Assembly (NCBI GenBank): GCA_000733355.1
Contig: JNVV01000085.1
Location: 89,143-104,609, forward strand
Length of the DNA stretch: 15,467 bases
Source of the DNA: Falciphora oryzae
Taxonomy: Eukaryota; Ascomycota; Sordariomycetes; Magnaporthales; Magnaporthaceae
Direction of reading: 5' to 3'
Shown here: in pieces, positions 14,568-15,467 of the stretch
Numbering within the stretch: the stretch's first letter is position 1
How the letters are laid out: every line of letters begins with the position of its first letter
Translations under genes and position numbers: made by a program
The notes under the pieces: model-generated
What the model saw: only the letters and a program-made list of their open reading frames with translations
Databases searched by the model: none
What the model was told of the DNA's origin: nothing

Positions 14568-15311
14568 TTATCTAAGAAGCCTTACGACCGCCTTGTGCCC
14601 GGCCCGCGCGGCCAAATGCTGCGGCGTGCGCTCTCTCCAGAAGGTTTTCGCTTCCTTATCGGCGCCCAGCTCCATCAGCAGCCTCGCGACCGCTTCGTGC
14701 CCGTTCCCCGCGGCCAGGTGCAGCGGCGTGCGCCCGAGGCCGGTCCTCGCCTCCTTGTCGGCGCCCAGCTCAGCCAGCAGCCTCGCGACCGCCTCGTGCC
14801 CGTTCCGCGCGGCCCAATGCAGCGCCGTGCGCCCGTCGCCGTCTTCCGCCTCCTTGTCGGCGCCCAGCTCCGCGGCCAGCAGCTTCGCGACCGCCTCGTG
14901 CCCGTTTATCGCGGCCCAGTGCAGCGGCGTCCGGCCGATAGAATCCTTCGTTTCGATAGTCGCGCCTTTGTCGAGCAATAGCTTCACCAAGGCCTCGTCC
15001 CCGTTCCCTGCGACCCACGACAGCGGCGTCCGGAGGTATCCACTGTCCTTTGTCTCGATAGCGGGGCCTTTGTCAAGCAGTAGCTTCACGACGGCCTTGT
15101 GCCTGTTCTTTGCGGCCCACACCAGCGGTGTTTGGTCGTTAAAGCTTTTGGCGTCATTAGCAGCGCCAATAACTAGATCGTGGATCATCGCCAATGTCTC
15201 CCCATCCGCCTCTATCCAAGCGCTATCACCCGTATGATCGCGTATGCTTCCCAATGCCGTCCCATACACCTCGTGTAACAAGGGGTCAAAAACGGCTTGG
15301 AGAAAGAATCT
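14568..15311 (-). CDS. Ankyrin-repeat protein, 5' end unresolved
   Basis: The minus-strand frame is open from 15311 to the TAA at 14568-14570. It encodes six ankyrin repeats of about 33 residues, with TPLxWAAxxGHEAVxKLLLxxGA cores: TPLVWAAKNRHKAVVKLLL, TPLSWVAGNGDEALVKLLL, TPLHWAAINGHEAVAKLL, TALHWAARNGHEAVARLL, TPLHLAAGNGHEAVARLL and a final TPQHLAARAGHKAVVRLL. The last three full repeats are near-identical at DNA level. Ahead of them, EVYGTALGSIRDHTGDSAWI recalls linkers before ankyrin arrays in fungal NLR-like proteins. There is no ATG at the head of the frame. The first in-frame ATG is 15186-15188 (MIHDLVIGAAND), and a possible 3' splice site AATTTAG ends at 15312. So this is either a short protein from 15188, the last exon of a spliced gene, or a 5'-truncated remnant. 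Ankyrin arrays bind other proteins; the partner is unknown. Confidence 0.72.
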   Translation of the reverse strand, partial: RFFLQAVFDPLLHEVYGTALGSIRDHTGDSAWIEADGETLAMIHDLVIGAANDAKSFNDQTPLVWAAKNRHKAVVKLLLDKGPAIETKDSGYLRTPLSWVAGNGDEALVKLLLDKGATIETKDSIGRTPLHWAAINGHEAVAKLLAAELGADKEAEDGDGRTALHWAARNGHEAVARLLAELGADKEARTGLGRTPLHLAAGNGHEAVARLLMELGADKEAKTFWRERTPQHLAARAGHKAVVRLLR

Positions 15312-15467
15312 CTAAATTGCAGATAATCTTTCTATGGGCTCAAGAGATGCTTGAGGAAGAAGGAATCTCTCGTGGAAGACATAGGAGATGGCAGGGTTTA
15401 TATAGACCCTTTGTGATCCGTGCGAAGTATCGAGTACATGATTCACACTGCCTTCCAACCTTCACCG
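15306..15467 (-). promoter_or_regulatory. Right copy of the direct repeat: putative promoter/leader of the ankyrin ORF
   Basis: About 90% identical to 1-163. Read on the minus strand it has TCTATATAAAC (TATA-like, near 15400), then a pyrimidine-rich stretch leading to the ankyrin frame. A 16-codon upstream ORF (MSSTRDSFFLKHLLSP, then TAG) is also open in the left copy, with T/I and R/K changes. Its TAG is conserved in both copies. Confidence 0.65.

Noticed and set aside
14541..15237. Plus-strand repeat-like frames opposite the ankyrin ORF
   Set aside because: Their periodicity is the antisense of the ankyrin repeats; minus-strand TPLHWAA motifs are decisive.

Overview
The window looks like an accessory, repeat-rich stretch of a filamentous ascomycete (Pezizomycotina, probably Sordariomycetes) chromosome. 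Short 64-101 bp introns have GTRNGT donors, one perfect TACTAAC branch point and YAG-type acceptors. Promoters have TATA boxes and CT-rich leaders. The protein families (fungal APH-fold kinases, EBS-type BAH-PHD proteins, ankyrin-repeat proteins, ADGF-type deaminases) point the same way. Nothing suggests a bacterium, a virus or an organelle.

Layout. 1-163 is one copy of a promoter-like direct repeat whose other copy closes the window (15306-15467). 548-1774 (-) is a dead PIF/Harbinger transposase. 1775-3377 is non-coding. 3378-4088 (+) is an intact APH-fold kinase and 4646-4756 (+) a 36-residue zinc-ribbon microprotein with its own TATA box. 5051-5572 (-) is a broken coiled-coil gene, and 6035-6440 (-) a broken CCCH zinc-finger gene with an orphan plus-strand promoter between the two. 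6751-6930 is a hairpin-forming G/C-skewed minisatellite. 7891-8226 (-) is a secreted, Kex2-site-rich repeat precursor whose reading frame once ran further. 9140-9346 (+) is an unrecognised acidic fragment. 9972-10630 (-) is the C-terminal part of a family X DNA polymerase with a homopolymer frameshift, next to a fragment of a fungal 'CRxVxxEAxPLxYGxNT' protein on the other strand. 11168-12741 (-) is a full-length, four-exon BAH-PHD gene with seven nonsense codons. 13097-13425 (+) is a two-exon ADGF-type adenosine deaminase fragment. 14568-15311 (-) is an ankyrin-repeat ORF without a clear ATG.

Main reading. Much of the window is a graveyard of copied host genes. Introns and frames are largely kept, but genes are killed by nonsense codons that are all TAG or TAA, never TGA. 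This is what CpA-to-TpA repeat-induced point mutation (RIP) would produce. The most striking case is the BAH-PHD copy: with three introns removed it is collinear from ATG to stop, and it resembles the EPR-1/EBS readers of H3K27 methylation. The most likely functional genes are the kinase, the zinc-ribbon microprotein, the Kex2-processed precursor and possibly the ankyrin ORF. They do not form an obvious pathway. I do not see a convincing new multi-gene system. All family assignments were made by eye from motifs, without database searches.
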